Positions 11,860 through 23,924 are shown, counted from the first letter of the stretch. The stretch: 64,000 nt of DNA from Cladorhizidae sp. MBARI D1340-BT2 (GCA_028752905.1 JAQNBH010000007.1:40775872-40839871); one strand, 5' to 3'. The notes: a model not told the origin generated them from the letters alone. Translations and numbers: made by a program.

Positions 11860-12235
11860 TTTTTATTATTACTTTATCATCATCAGCATTATTATACTTT
11901 ATCATCACCATCATTATCATCATCACTATTAATATTATAATATTATTATATATTACTTTATCGTCATCGTCATTATTAATATTATTAGTACTTTATCATC
12001 AACATTATCATCAACATCATTATTGTTAATATTATAACACTTGCATCATCATCACCAGCAGCATTATTAATATATAATATTATTATTACTTTTACTTTAT
12101 CATCATCATTATTATTAATATTATTACTTTATCTCTATTATCATCATTATAATATTATAACTTTGTCATCATCATCATTATTATTAATATTAAAATATTA
12201 TTATTACTATTATTGGCATCATCATCATCATTACT
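11860..12235. repeat. ATC/ATT/TAT triplet-rich microsatellite tract
   Basis: Mixed TTA, ATC and CAT triplets with recurring ACTTTATCATCATC blocks, within intron 2. Degenerate compared with the tract at 3906-4476. Confidence 0.85.
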
Positions 12236-12906
12236 AATATTGGGGGGTACAGAGTCAGGGGGAAAGACAAAAGAATTTAGATTTTTTATTATAAGTCCAC
12301 CCAAATAAAGTCCACCCAAATAACAAAAAGTTCAAATCAACAAACTCATTAGGAACCATGGTTACCAATCTATCTCTGCGACCATTGCAAGGATAGTATT
12401 AGGTAAGTTTGGTTGAGGGTGTATATGTGATATTTTTGGAGTAAAAAAGTTCCCAATTTCTTTGACCGTCTCTTTCTGTGGCTGATCCTCATGTTTCTGG
12501 ATGCTATTCTGTGGAGAGGTTACGCAGCTACCTGTGCCTCCATCCATCGCCATTCAGAAAGGAGGCACTCCTGGATGGATTTCTGTTAGTTTTGTTGTAG
12601 ACCTAGCCTGGCATAGGTCAAGGCCATATTTGCTTGCGATTCAACTCATTGTATGCATTCTAATGGGAAGAAGAGGAAGAAGAAGGAAAGAAGGAGAGGA
12701 AAAGTTCTAGCTGTAGTCGAAGGCTATTACAACTGGAGCAGTTGCTCCTAACAGCCATAAAAATGAGAAATAAAAATATTATTGATTATTTCCCTGGGGG
12801 GGGGGGGGGGGGGGGGGGTGTTGGGGGAGGAATTTCTGTTGGGGGGGGGGGGGGGTTATTCCCCATTTCCCTCCTCTGTATGACACACTGATGATATTAT
12901 ACACAG
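12236..12906. other. Distal intron 2 with two long G runs
   Basis: Poly-G at about 12796-12818 and 12841-12855 lies 50-110 bases upstream of exon 3 and is G-quadruplex-prone on the + (sense) strand. No coding sequence is recognised in 12236-12790. Confidence 0.6.
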
Positions 12907-13124
12907 CTGCCTACCACCCTGGTTTGTACCCTCCCACAAAGGGTGTAAGAGCACCAATGTACTCCTTCAGGCTGAAGACAGGAGGAGGTATCTTCAGCAA
13001 GAGCACCACACCTGCTCCCAACAGCTACACACTCTGCTCCCTCCTCGGGGATAAGGTGGTAGGGAAGGTGGCCAATCCTGCATACTCCATGACAGGGCGG
13101 CCCAAGATGAGTGGCATTCCTCAG
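12907..13124 (+). CDS. ODF3/CIMAP1-like protein, coding exon 3
   Basis: The acceptor is ACACAG|CTGCC; G+CT completes codon 112 as Ala, so the junction reads PGP-AAYHPGLYPP, a perfect SHIPPO PGPAAY motif made by splicing. Residues 112-184 then give RAPMYSFRL, a degenerate PAPNSY, a basic linker and NPAYSMTGR, ending SGIPQ. The donor is CTCAG|GTGTGTGTG, the start of a GT run. Phase 0. The GT-run donor is the weakest of the four splice sites. Confidence 0.9.
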
Positions 13125-13319
13125 GTGTGTGTGTGTGTGTGATATGTGTATAAGCTATCCCACAAGTTGCTATATTGTATGTGTGTGTGTATATATATAT
13201 TTATCATACCATCAAGTTTTTTCTCGTGATTAATAACTGGGTAGATATATCCTGTATTCCGTCCCCTTGATCCATATCTAGTCAGTCATGATGATCATGT
13301 CTCCTGCTCATAATATATA

Positions 13320-13886
13320 CCGTATTCACTCGAATATAAGTTGCGACTTGTATTTATTTCAGCCAAATCAAGTTGCGAACTTCAAGCAATGCGCTTGCAC
13401 AGTGCCAAGCCAGTGTTGCACTATTGTACGCTATTTTTTCCGCGAGTCATTGTGGTTGTGATTGTTTCATTTCAAACATTGAGCTAGGTAGTAGTTGGCT
13501 GACTAATCGCTATCGTTATCTACAATGAGTTCGTTATGTTCGATCTGTTCTTCATCCTCTTCATCCAGGGAAGCAAATGGATCTTCTCCTCAATGCTGTC
13601 ACTTCCTTCCAATGGCTGGTGAGTAGCTTGTGTAATGGCTGGGATAGCTACTTTATCGTCTTTGAGGCAGTGAATTTCTCCATCTTCAGACCCGTCCACC
13701 TTCATAGTGATGCCACAAGCACGGAATGATTTCTTGATCAACTCGGCAGACAAGCTATCTTAGCTAATGATAAATGACTGCGCATGTGCAAGAGCGGTGG
13801 TGTAATTAACTTGGTGTGCTACATTTGGAATGCGGCTTTCAGAGCGACTTCTATTCAGTGTGCGACTTGTATTCGAGTGAATACGG
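13320..13886 (-). mobile_element. Pogo-like (Tc1/mariner superfamily) deletion derivative
   Basis: Terminal inverted repeats CCGTATTCACTCGAATA begin at 13320 and end at 13886 (right end CGAGTGAATACGG), with TA on both flanks (13318-13319, 13887-13888), the TA target expected of Tc1/mariner elements. On the minus strand 13753-13520 encodes the tail of a Pogo/Tigger-type DDE transposase (ELIKKSFRACGI, DGSEDGEI). After one frameshift the acidic end SLDEEDEEQIEHN and DNDSD-stop follows. Only this C-terminal tail remains of the transposase, so it depends on a relative elsewhere. It lies in intron 3. Confidence 0.82.
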
Positions 13887-14609
13887 TATATATACATGCA
13901 TGTGTATGACTATGATTAATATATATACATGCACTATGATTAATATATATATATATATATATTCATGCATGTGTAGGTGTTGGGGTTCAACTTCTGCCTA
14001 GTCCCAATATGGTAGGTATTGCTGCCACCAGAGCCTAACAGCTAGGAGTAAGTCGCCTAGTCTACCCAGAGAAATTTAGGGTATAAAGTTAGACTAAGTT
14101 TTATTACTCAAAGCAACAACAGTAGACTAAAACAGTTTGGCTGGCAGGTTTTTTTATAACCATACCCAGCCTCACACAGTAAGTGACATATGGCTAACAC
14201 CAAGTCCAAAGTCAAACATACAGATGACAGGTAGAGACACATAAGCCTGTATAAATTCAGGTGTGAACCACATCAATTAACAGTAATTAACCATGGTTAG
14301 CTAATTAGAACTAACAGATATAAGCTACCTCTAGCTACAGGTTATGGCCAGGCTTGGTGGCCCCTGACAGTAGGCCCTATGATTATTATATGACATTCAT
14401 GTTTATGACTATGATTAAGATCCCACTGTGTTTTACCAGCTATACCAGAGGGCATGTGCTAGTGATCTACTTGTTAAATGGCCAACAACACCCCTTACCA
14501 CCAACAAACAAATAAGTCGCATAAGTTAGCAGCTTCCAAGCCTCCAAGAAGTTCAGCTACTGTTAGCTTCCATAACACTTCCAGCTATGCCTTGAATCCT
14601 TCTCTGGTG
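13887..14609. other. Intron 3 DNA, no gene seen
   Basis: AT dinucleotide tracts flank the Pogo-like element (13886-13965). Two copies of ATATACATGCA-type sequence occur near 13890 and 13922. Nothing coding is recognised. Confidence 0.5.
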
Positions 14610-14675
14610 TATCTGATCATAAATGGTAAAGGATTATCAATGGTGGCACAGTCTTGTTGCCTTTCTTTTTAACAG
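14610..14675 (+). repeat. Dispersed repeat family P, copy 2 (partial)
   Basis: AAATGGTAAAGGATTATCAA, then GGCACAGTCTTGTTGCC and TTTCTTTTTAA, match the right half of the copies at 4491-4602 and 35834-35945. Confidence 0.6.
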
Positions 14676-14691
14676 GCCTAACAATGTGCAT

Positions 14692-14760
14692 TAAAGATTT
14701 CTCTTTCAATCATGTTTCAACTGAAACTTTGGTCTTCATCAGTCTACAAAATATTTGGTG
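14692..14760 (+). repeat. Dispersed repeat family F, diverged copy
   Basis: CATGTTTCAACTGAAACTTT followed by GGTCTTCATCAG resembles the GTTTCGACTAGATGC / CTTCATCAGG core of family F. It is weaker than the other copies. Confidence 0.4.
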
Positions 14761-14962
14761 ATGTCAACTGAAAATAATCCTACAAGCCACAGGTTTATTT
14801 TTAATTGATTAATTCTCGTGATATAAATAGGGTAATGTTCACAAGCAATTAACATTAATGAATTTTGCATCCTGAATTGAAGCACTGTTTCTGCAATTAA
14901 ACGAATTTGTTGTAAGTTAGATCAGCATGTGTTCAGATAGAGCCAGTAGTGATAACTATTGT

Positions 14963-15375
14963 TATGCCAGGTGCAGCTCCAAACAGATAGCTAGTAGTGG
15001 TAGCCAGGTGCAGCTCCAAACAGATAGAGCTGTTGCTACTGTGCTAGGTGCAGCTCCAAACAGATAGAGTTAGTAGTGGTAGCTACTGTTGTGCCAGGTG
15101 CAGCTCCAAACAGATAGAGCTGTGGCTACTGTGCTAGGTGCAGCTCCAAACAGATAGAGCTATGGCTACTGTGCTAGGTGCAGCTCCAAACAGATAGAGC
15201 TGTGGCTACTGTGCTAGGTGCAGCTCCAAACAGATAGAGCTAGTAGTGGTGGCAACTGTGTCAGGTGCAGCTCCAAACAGATAGTGGTAGCTACTTTTGT
15301 GCTAGTCCCAACAGATAGAGCTAGTAGTGGGGGCTACTGTGCCAGGTGCAGGCTCCATACAGATAGAGAGTAGTG
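14963..15375 (+). repeat. 40-bp minisatellite (about 10 copies)
   Basis: The unit starts GTGCAGCTCCAAACAGATAG and continues AGCTGTGGCTACTGTGCTAG. Units of slightly different length carry an extra AGTAGTGGT segment. It lies in intron 3. Confidence 0.92.
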
Positions 15376-16070
15376 ATGGTCACTGTTGCCAGGTGTAAGG
15401 TCCAAAGTTAGCTCCAAAGTTAGCTTTGTAGCCATGAGTTTGCTGGATGTACCTGAAACCATCTGGTGCTAAGGACTGCGGTAGCCACCTATTCTTGCGA
15501 GACCCCTCCCAAATAATATATAAGCAGGCAAACAGTTGCTGCTGATGTCACTAAGGTAGCTGAAACAATGGATATTCAAGCTGGGAGAAAGTATGATGCC
15601 CATAGCAAAGCAAAAACTTCCCAATATGCAACAGAAATAGCAATAAAAAAATTGCTGTTTCTAAGTTCTCCAAAGTTGCAGTCTATATGGAAGCACTGGC
15701 ATGAACTTCAAAAGAGCCTACAAAAATGCTAGTTATTGATTCCCATGACTGACTGCCATTAGCATTACCTATATCTGCTCGTAACTTCCTCCAACCCCTT
15801 CCCCTCTCTCTCACATCTCTCCCCTCCTTCTTCACCCTTACCCATAAAGTGCACAAGGTTATCTTTGCCTAGCATGAACTCTATAGAGTGCATGTCACAA
15901 GCAAGTCTGGACTTTTATACAAACAAAAAGAAACAGGAAGTTTTGAAGCATTGCCATTGAGATAGCTACAAGGTCATAAATACTTCTCATTATTCATCCT
16001 AGCATGTTCCTGTAATAATTATGTAATTTGTCGAGTCAGGAATAAAAGAGATTGCAGGGTATGCTTCAAT
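15376..16070. other. Intron 3 DNA, no feature recognised
   Basis: No coding motif or clear repeat. A CT-rich stretch lies at 15790-15840. Confidence 0.5.
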
Positions 16071-16290
16071 GAACACTCTCTAGCATAAGGTTACACCCAT
16101 TATAACTGTGTGTGTTTTAGGAACACTTTTCTAACACAAGTTACACCTTTGTAACAGAGTATGTGCTCTATGCTAAACACCTAATATATTGTGGTATATA
16201 TTTGTATGAACACTTTTGAGCGCAATATTACGCTATTGTAACATGGTATGTGTCCTATGAACATTGACACAAGACTACACTATTATATAT
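16071..16290 (+). repeat. Degenerate ~50-bp tandem repeat upstream of exon 4
   Basis: Four blocks begin GAACACT or GAACATT at 16071, 16121, 16207 and 16259. Each is followed by an ACAC/TTACAC..TGTAAC core and a TGTGTNCTATG tail. They are old and diverged, ending about 35 bases before exon 4. Confidence 0.5.
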
Positions 16291-16323
16291 ATATGTGTGT
16301 GTTTACTGTGATGCTCTCTGCAG

Positions 16324-16464
16324 ACACCTGGGCCTGGTGCATACAAGATAGTCCACACGGATGTGTATTTTAACAAGAGTCCAGTATACACCATGCACAT
16401 CAAAGGCCCCAGCCTTGGACAGCTGAGCACCACTCCTGGACCAGGCTCTCACAGACCTGAGACG
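16324..16464 (+). CDS. ODF3/CIMAP1-like protein, coding exon 4
   Basis: The acceptor is CTCTGCAG|ACACCT and the exon is in phase 0 at both ends (47 codons, residues 185-231). It encodes TPGPGAYKI, SPVYTMHIKG and TPGPGSHRPET, matching the ODF3 order PGPAAY, APQYTM, PGPGAHSPE. The donor is GACG|GTAAGT, a consensus site. The following intron is 15.18 kb and carries most of the tandem arrays in this half of the window. Confidence 0.92.
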
Positions 16465-16599
16465 GTAAGTCAAAATATTTACAGAACTGCACCTTTGAGA
16501 AGGTCTGAGAAAAGGACACATTCCCCCCCCCCCCCGAACAGTGATCAATTTTGAGGTCAAGTAATACAATTTCTCATGACAGTTGACATAACAAAATTA

Positions 16600-16680
16600 T
16601 AATGAACTTGAAATTTTACTCTCTCAACGTTTCGACTAAATCCCTAGCCTAGGAATAATGACAGACTAGAACTTACATTT
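16600..16680 (+). repeat. Dispersed repeat family F copy
   Basis: ATGAACTTGAAATTTTACTC, then TCTCAACGTTTCGACTAAAT, CCTAGCCTAGGAATAATG. Same block order as 5625-5720, with a small deletion in the core. Confidence 0.65.
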
Positions 16681-17119
16681 TTTCTTTAACTCTTCCAGGC
16701 CAAAGATTAAGATAACATGACTCAAGCATATGCCTGACATTTATTTGATGTCATATGTCGTAGTAACAGCAGGAGTTAAAGGTGCCTTCTTTGTGGCTTG
16801 AGGGAGGCAGGCACTGTTGCTATGCTCTAGGAAGCCAAACCAAATACATACTTGGAATATCTTGTGTCTAGCTCACTAGCATTTAGGCCAAAGACTACAG
16901 CGGCCATTTTAGCTTCAGCTAGCTGGCACCTCAGTCTTCTAAGGCAGGCAATAATTTCTCTCAGAGCACTTCCACTTTACATAATATGATTTGCCACCTT
17001 CAGCTATATAGAGCCAGCAATATACCAGTTGTTGTAGCTTCTCTTAGTTATTTTGCTTTTTGTCCAAGACAATGACGCTCACCGCCATAAACCCTGAAAT
17101 TTCAGCAACTGCAGTATTA

Positions 17120-17290
17120 TTCTAGTAGAGTAGGGTTAGGTGTAGCCTTGCCAGTCAACAGATGGAGCTAGATTCATTCCATCATGCCAGCTCTAGCCTA
17201 GTAGAGTAGGGATAGGTGCAGGCCCAGCAGCATTGCCAGTCAACAGCTTTGGGTTGGATTTCACCATGCAAGCTCTAACCAAGTTTTGGT
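17120..17290 (+). repeat. Two-copy ~85-bp tandem duplication
   Basis: TAGTAGAGTAGGGTTAGGTG at about 17121 recurs as TAGTAGAGTAGGGATAGGTG at about 17199. Both are followed by GCCAGTCAACAG and later CATG(C)CAGCTCTA. The copies are diverged by indels. Confidence 0.6.
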
Positions 17291-17317
17291 AATCACTTAG
17301 AAGTTGCGATCTTTTTG

Positions 17318-17710
17318 TGCGGATATATCCATGACCATGGGTAATGTGAAACATTCCTGCATGGATATATCCATGACCATGGGTAATGTGAAACCCGCCT
17401 GCATGGATATATCCATGACCATGGGTAATGTGAAACCCTCCTGCATGGATATATTCATGACCATGGGTAATGTGAAACCCGCTTGCATGGATATATCCAT
17501 GACCATGGGTAATGTGAAACCCGCCTGCATGGATATATCCATGACCATGGGTAATGTGAAACCCGCTTGCATGGATATATTCATGACCATGGGTAATGTG
17601 AAACCTGCTTGCATGGATATATCCATGACCATGGGTAATGTGAAACCCACCTGCATGGATATATCCATGACCATGGGTAATGTGAAACCCGCCTGCATGG
17701 ATATATCCAC
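17318..17710 (+). repeat. 42-bp minisatellite (about 9 copies)
   Basis: The unit starts GGATATATCCATGACCATGG and continues GTAATGTGAAACCCGCCTGCAT. Units are very similar (ATATTC for ATATCC, CTCC or CTTG for CGCC). Because 42 is a multiple of three, open frames run both ways (14-residue period MDISMTMGNVKPAC on +). It lies in intron 4. Confidence 0.96.
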
Positions 17711-18827
17711 TATCAGCCCTAAAGCATGCCCAAGAAAAAGTATGGCCAAATTATATGAAATGTTGCCATATCAGGTAAAGAGATTCCCATTCACCACAAA
17801 AAAGGTCATGCCAGCCTACTGAGCAGATATGTATCATTAAAGTGCCAGGGACTTTTCTTCCAACATGAGTGGTGCATGCACAGCAGCTGTGCTCCCCATG
17901 CAGTGAGGTATGGGCACCCACCAACAGTACTCATTCGATGCACAGCAGCTGGGCTCCTACAGTGAAACAAGGCACCGGCACATGTGCCCTGTAATATCAA
18001 ATCGATTATCTTTCAAAATTTACTTGTTAGTGATGATAGTGAGTTTCCACATCTAGGTACAGCTTCCTCATCTTCAGGAGGTATGTCAGGAGCCTCACCT
18101 CCACTCTATGCTATCCATGAAGAAGGATATAACATCATTGCAGATACTAACACTGTTTGTGGTAAACTATTCAAATTCCAAACAGATAAACAGTAAACAA
18201 GACCAATCTATATTTATAACCCCCCAGAAATAAACTATAGATTTCTAACAGAATATGCTATAGTTTGGCTATCAATTGACTATGGCAAAATAATGTACAG
18301 TCAATAAATCCATCCATGTGGGCCTCCTCTCTCAAACCTCTGGGTCAGATTGATTCCCTTGTAGGCTTAGATAGCTGGGCCTTCCTCCTTACCAGAATCT
18401 GATCCAGAATAACTAGAATCATCAAAATACTGATCCAGCATGTCGCTCATGGACAGAAACTCTTCTCCAAATGTTAAAAAAAAGTGCCTGATATAAAAAT
18501 GGCATCCATCACAGGTTTTGTTACTGTGATTTAGTGGTCCACTGGGCATGTACACACCAACAACTAACCTAGCTCAAATTGATAATTTGCGACTGATATC
18601 TAGTTTGCACCAATAATGCTTATGGGTGGTCAATAGCAGCTGCACTCTTGGGAAGATACATTTCTGTAAAAGAAATGAGTTTACAGAGATTCTAAGAAAA
18701 GATGTATAAGTAAGAACAGCCATAGAGTAATACTACAACCTGGTTTTTACATCCAACATTTTAGACTGTTCTGTTTGTTCTTACTAGAAGCAACTGAATA
18801 GAGTTCATATCTGGCTTAAGAATATGC
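17711..18827. other. Intron 4 DNA, no gene seen
   Basis: A two-fold repeat GCACAGCAGCTG..GCTCC occurs at 17877 and 17940. The open frames at 17984-18196 (+) and 18367-18555 (-) show no recognisable motifs. Confidence 0.5.
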
Positions 18828-20270
18828 CTATGGCAGACTAACAGCAGGCTGGTGAGGTTCCTCTTTACCATGACCTGTCTGTGGCAGAGTAACAGCAGGC
18901 TGGTGAGGTTCCTTTACCATGATCTGTCTGTGGCAGAGTAACAGCAGGCTGGTGAAGTTCCTCTTTACCATGACCTGTCTGTGGCAGAGTAACAGCAGGC
19001 TGGTGAGGTTCCTCTTTATCATGACCTGTCCATGGCAGAGTAACAGCAGGCTGGTGAGGTTCCTCTTTACCATGACATGTCCATGGCAGAGTAACAGCAG
19101 GCTGGTGAGGTTCCTCTTTATCATGACCTGTCCATGGCAGAGTAACAGCAGGCTGGTGAGGTTCCTCTTATCATGACTCGTCTGTGGCAGAGTAACAGCA
19201 GGCTGGTGAGGTTCCTCTTTACCATGACCTGTCTGTGGCAGAGTAACATGAGGCTGGTGAGGTTCCTCTTTACCATGACCTGTCTGTGGCAGAGTAACAG
19301 CAGGCTGGTGAAGTTCTTCTTTACCATGACCTGTCTGTGGCAGAGTAACAGCAGGCTGGTGAGGTTCCTCTTTATCATGACCTGTCCATGGCAGAGTAAC
19401 AGCAGGCTGGTGAGGTTCCTCTTTACCATGACATGTCCATGGCAGAGTAACAGCAGGCTGGTGAGGTTCCTCTTTATCATGACCTGTCCATGGCAGAGTA
19501 ACAGCAGGCTGGTGAGGTTCCTCTTTATCATGACCTGTCCATGGCAGGCTGGTGAGGTTCCTCTTTATCATGACTCGTCTGTGGCAGAGTAACAGCAGGC
19601 TGGTGAGGTTCCTCTTTACCATGACCTGTCTGTGGCAGAGTAATATGAGGCTGGTGAGGTTCCTCTTTGTGGCAGAGTAACAGCAGGCTCGTGAGGTTCC
19701 TCTTTATCATGACCTGTCCATGGCAGAGTAACAGCAGGCTGGTGAGGTTCCTCTTTATCATGACCTGTCCATGGCAAAGTAACAGCAGGCTGGTGAGGTT
19801 CCTCTTTATCATGACCTGTCCATGGCAGAGTAACAGCAGGCTGGTGAGGTTCCTCTTTACTATGACCTGTCTGTGGCAGAATAACAGCAGGCTGGTGAGG
19901 TTCCTCTTTAACCATGACCTGTCTATGGCAGAGTAACAGCAGGCTGATAAAGTTCCTCTTTACCATGACCTGTCTGTGGCAGAGTAACAGCAGGCTGGTG
20001 AGGTTCCTCTTTATCATGACCTGTCCGTGGCAGAGTAAAAGCAGGCTGGTGAGGTTCCTCTTTATCATGACCTGTCCATGGCAGAGTAACAGCAGGCTGG
20101 TCAGGTTCCTCTTTACCATGACCTGTCCATGGCAGAGTAACAGCAGGCTGGTGAGGTTCCTCTTTATCATGACCCGTCCGTGGCAGAGTAACAGCAGGCT
20201 GGTGAGGTTCCTCTTTACCATGACCTGTCTGTGGCAGAGTAACAGCAGGCTGGTGAGGTTCCTCTTTACC

Positions 20271-21980
20271 ATGACCTGACTGTGGCAGAGTAACAGCAGG
20301 CTGGTGGGGTTCCTCTTTATCATGACCTGTCTGTGGCAGAGTAACAGCAGGCTGGTGAGGTTCCTCTTTATCATGACCTGTCCATGGCAGAGTGACAGCA
20401 GGCTGGTGAGGTTCCTCTTTATCATGACCTGTCGTGACAGCAGGCTAGTGAGGTTCCTCTTGACCATGAACTGTCTGTAGCAGAGTAACAGCAGGCTGGT
20501 GAGGTTCCTCTTCACCATGACCTGTCTGTGGCAGAGTAACAGAAGGCTGGTGAGGTTCCTCTTTACCATGACCTGTCTGTGGCAGAATAATAGCAGGCTG
20601 GTGAGGTTCCTCTTTAACCATGACCTGTCTGTGGCAGAGTAACAGCAGGCTGGTGAGGTTCCTCTTTACCATGACCTGTCCATGGTGGAGTAACAGCAGG
20701 CTGGTGAGGTTCCTCTTTACCATGACCTCTCTGTGGCAGAGTAACAGCAGGCTGGTGAGGTTCCTCTTTACCTTGACCTGTCTGTGGCAGAGTAACAGAA
20801 GGCTGGTGAGGTTCCTCTTTACCATGTCCTGCCTGTGGCAGGGTAACAGCAGGCTGGTGAGGTTCCTCTTTAACCATGACCTGTCTATGGCAGAGTAACA
20901 GCAGGCTGGTGAGGTTCCTCTTTAACCATGACCTGTCTGTGGCAGAGTAACAGCAGGCTGGTGAGGTTCCTCTTTACCATGACCTGTCTGTGGCAGAGTA
21001 ACAGCAGGCTGGTGAGGTTCCTCTTTACTATGACCTGTCTGTGGCAGAGTAACAGCAGGCTGGTGAGGTTCCTCTTTACCATGACCTGTCTGTGGCAGAG
21101 TAACAGCAGGCTGGTGGGGTTCCTCTTTATCATGACCTGTCTGTGGCAGAGTAACAGCAGGCTGGTGAGGTTCCTCTTTATCATGACCTGTCCATGGCAG
21201 AGTGACAGCAGGCTGGTGAGGTTCCTCTTTATCATGACCTGTCGTGACAGCAGGCTAGTGAGGTTCCTCTTGACCATGAACTGTCTGTAGCAGAGTAACA
21301 GCAGGCTGGTGAGGTTCCTCTTCACCATGACCTGTCTGTGGCAGAGTAACAGAAGGCTGGTGAGGTTCCTCTTTACCATGACCTGTCTGTGGCAGAATAA
21401 TAGCAGGCTGGTGAGGTTCCTCTTTAACCATGACCTGTCTGTGGCAGAGTAACAGCAGGCTGGTGAGGTTCCTCTTTACCATGACCTGTCCATGGTGGAG
21501 TAACAGCAGGCTGGTGAGGTTCCTCTTTACCATGACCTCTCTGTGGCAGAGTAACAGCAAGCTGGTGAGGTTCCTCTTTACCTTGACCTGTCTGTGGCAG
21601 AGTAACAGAAGGCTGGTGAGGTTCCTCTTTATCATTGCTGATCCCACCCAATGCATCAAACTGGTATGGAATGTGAACGACTGCTACCAACTTCAACATG
21701 ACATAGACTCACTCCCTGGGTAGCTGGAGTTCAAATAAAAAACTCAACTTCAATATTAAAATATGTGTATAGTGCAGGAAGTCATTTAATGTCCATGCGA
21801 ACTTTGTACCATGTCCTGCCTGTGGCAGGGTAACAGCAGGCTGGTGAGGTTCCTCTTTAACCATGACCTGTCTATGGCAGAGTAACAGCAGGCTGGTGAG
21901 GTTCCTCTTTAACCATGACCTGTCTGTGGCAGAGTAACAGCAGGCTGGTGAGGTTCCTCTTTACCATGACCTGTCTGTGG
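20271..21980 (+). repeat. 810-bp higher-order tandem duplication inside the 51-bp array
   Basis: Rare variants recur at a constant offset: GTGGGGTTCC at 20304 and 21114, the shortened unit GTCGTGACAGCAGGCTAG at 20431 and 21241, and the TGACCATGAACTG unit after each. Beyond 20821 the match continues at offset 987 (ACCATGTCCTGCC at 20821 and 21808), because a 177-bp stretch has been inserted in the second copy at 21631-21807. Confidence 0.85.
21631..21807. other. 177-bp non-repeat insertion inside the duplicated array
   Basis: Copy A reads straight through CCTCTTT|ACCATGTCC at 20814-20829. In copy B the same two halves are separated by exactly 177 bases that do not resemble the array. No terminal inverted repeats are evident. 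CTTT stands at both edges and could be a 4-base target duplication or coincidence. Its identity is unknown. Confidence 0.8.
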
Positions 21981-23924
21981 CAGAGTAACAGCAGGCTGGT
22001 GAGGTTCCTCTTTACTATGACCTGTCTGTGGCAGAGTAACAGCAGGCTGGTGAGGTTCCTCTTTACCATGACCTCTCTGTGGCATAGTAACAGCAGGCTG
22101 GTGAGGTTCCTCGTTACCATGACCTGTCTGTGGCAGAGTAACAGCAGGCTGGTGATGTCCATCTTTACCATGACCTTTCAGTGGCAGGGTAACAGCAGGA
22201 TGGTGAGGTTCCTCTTTACCATGACCTGTCTATGGCAGAGTAACAGCAGGCTGGTGATGTCCCTCTTTACCATGACCTTTCAGTGGCAGAGTAACAGTAG
22301 GCTGGTGAGGTTCCTCTTTACCATGACCTGTCTGTGGCAGAGTAACAGCAGGCTGGTGATGTCCCTCTTTACCATGACCTCTCTGTGGCATAGTAACAGC
22401 AGGCTGGTGAGGTTCCTCTTTACCATGACCTGTCTGTGGCAGGGTAACAGCAGGCTGGTGAGGTTCCTCTTTAACCATGACCTGTCAATGGCAGAGTAAC
22501 AGCAGGCTGGTGATGTCCCTCTTTACCATGACCTTTCAGTGGCAGAGTAACAGTAGGCTGGTGAGGTTCCTCTTTACCATGACCTGTCTGTGGCAGAGTA
22601 ACAGCAGGCTGGTGAGGTTCCTCTTTAACCATGACCTGTCTATGGCAGAGTAACATCAGGCTGGTGAGGTTCCTCTTTACCATGACCTGTCTGTGGCAGA
22701 GTAACAGCAGGCTGGTGAAGTTCCTCTTTATCATGACCTGTCCGTGGCAGAGTAACAGCAGGTTGGTGAGGTTCCTCTTTATCATGACCTGTCCGTGGCA
22801 GAGTAACAGCAGGCTGGTGAGGTTCCTCTTTACCATGCATGACCTTTCTGTGGCAGACTAACAGCAGGCTGGTGAGGTTCCTCTTTACCATGACCTGTCT
22901 GTGGCAGAGTAACAGCAGGCTGGTGAAGTTCCTCTTTATCATGACCTGTCCATGGCAGAGTAACAGCAGGCTGTTGAGGTTCCTCTTTATCATGACCTGT
23001 CCATGGCAGGCTGGTGAGGTTCCTCTTTATCATAACTCATCTGTGGCAGAGTAACAGCAGGCTGGTGAGGTTCCTCTTTACCATGACCTGTCTGTGGCAG
23101 AGTAACATGAGGCTGGTGAGGTTCCTCTTTGTGGCAGAGTAACAGCAGGCTGGTGAAGTTCCTCTTTATCATGACCTGTCCATGGCAGAGTAACAGCAGG
23201 CTGGTGAGGTTCCTCTTTATCATGACCTGTCCATGGCAGAGTAACAGCAGGCTGGTGAGCTTCCTCTTTACTATGACCTGTCTGTGGCAGAGTAAGAGCA
23301 GGCTGGTGAGGTTCCTCTTTACTATGACCTGTCTGTGGCAGAATAACAGCAGGCTGATGAAGTTCCTCTTTACCATGACCTGTCTGTGGCAGAGTAACAG
23401 CAGGCTGGTGAGGTTCCTCTTTATCATGACCTGTCTGTGGCAGAGTAACAGCAGGCTGGTGAATTCCTCTTTACCATGACCTGTCTATGGCAGAGTAACA
23501 GTAGGCTGGTGAAGTTCCTCTTTACCATGACCTGTCTGTGGCAGAGTAACAGCAGGCTGGTGAGGTTCCTCTTTATCATGACCTGTCCGTGGCAGAGTAA
23601 AAGCAGGCTGGTGAGGTTCCTCTTTATCATGACCTGTCCATGGCAGAGTAACAGCAGGCTGGTGAGGTTCCTCTTTATCATGACCTGTCCGTGGCAGAGT
23701 AAAAGCAGGCTGGTGAGGTTCCTCTTTATCATGACCCGTCCGTGGCAGAGTAACAGCAGGCTGGTGAGGTTCCTCTTTACCATGACCTGTCTGTGGCAGA
23801 GTAACATAAGGCTCACTGCAGGGGTGGATCCAGGGGGGGTTTCTGGGGTTGCAACCCCCCCATAACGTTATAAACACTAGCTCCACCTCCAGTTTCTTTG
23901 TTAGATTATATAGCACTTTGTTAA

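Larger units (their letters stand above)
18828..23815 (+). repeat. 51-bp minisatellite array, first block (~5 kb)
   Basis: The unit begins GGCTGGTGAGGTTCCTCTTT and continues ACCATGACCTGTCTGTGGCAGAGTAACAGCA in two parts. Roughly 95 units occur, including shortened ones. Variant positions (TACC/TATC, TCTG/TCCA/TCCG, AGCAGG/ATGAGG) are shared by groups of units, showing segmental copying. The edge units (TATGGCAGACTAACAGC at 18829) are the most diverged, usual for an old array edge. Since 51 is 17 codons, open frames run on + (17-residue period with WQSNSRLVRFLF) and in two frames on -. They have no start context, splice link or family, and I do not call them genes. The array is in intron 4. Confidence 0.97.
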
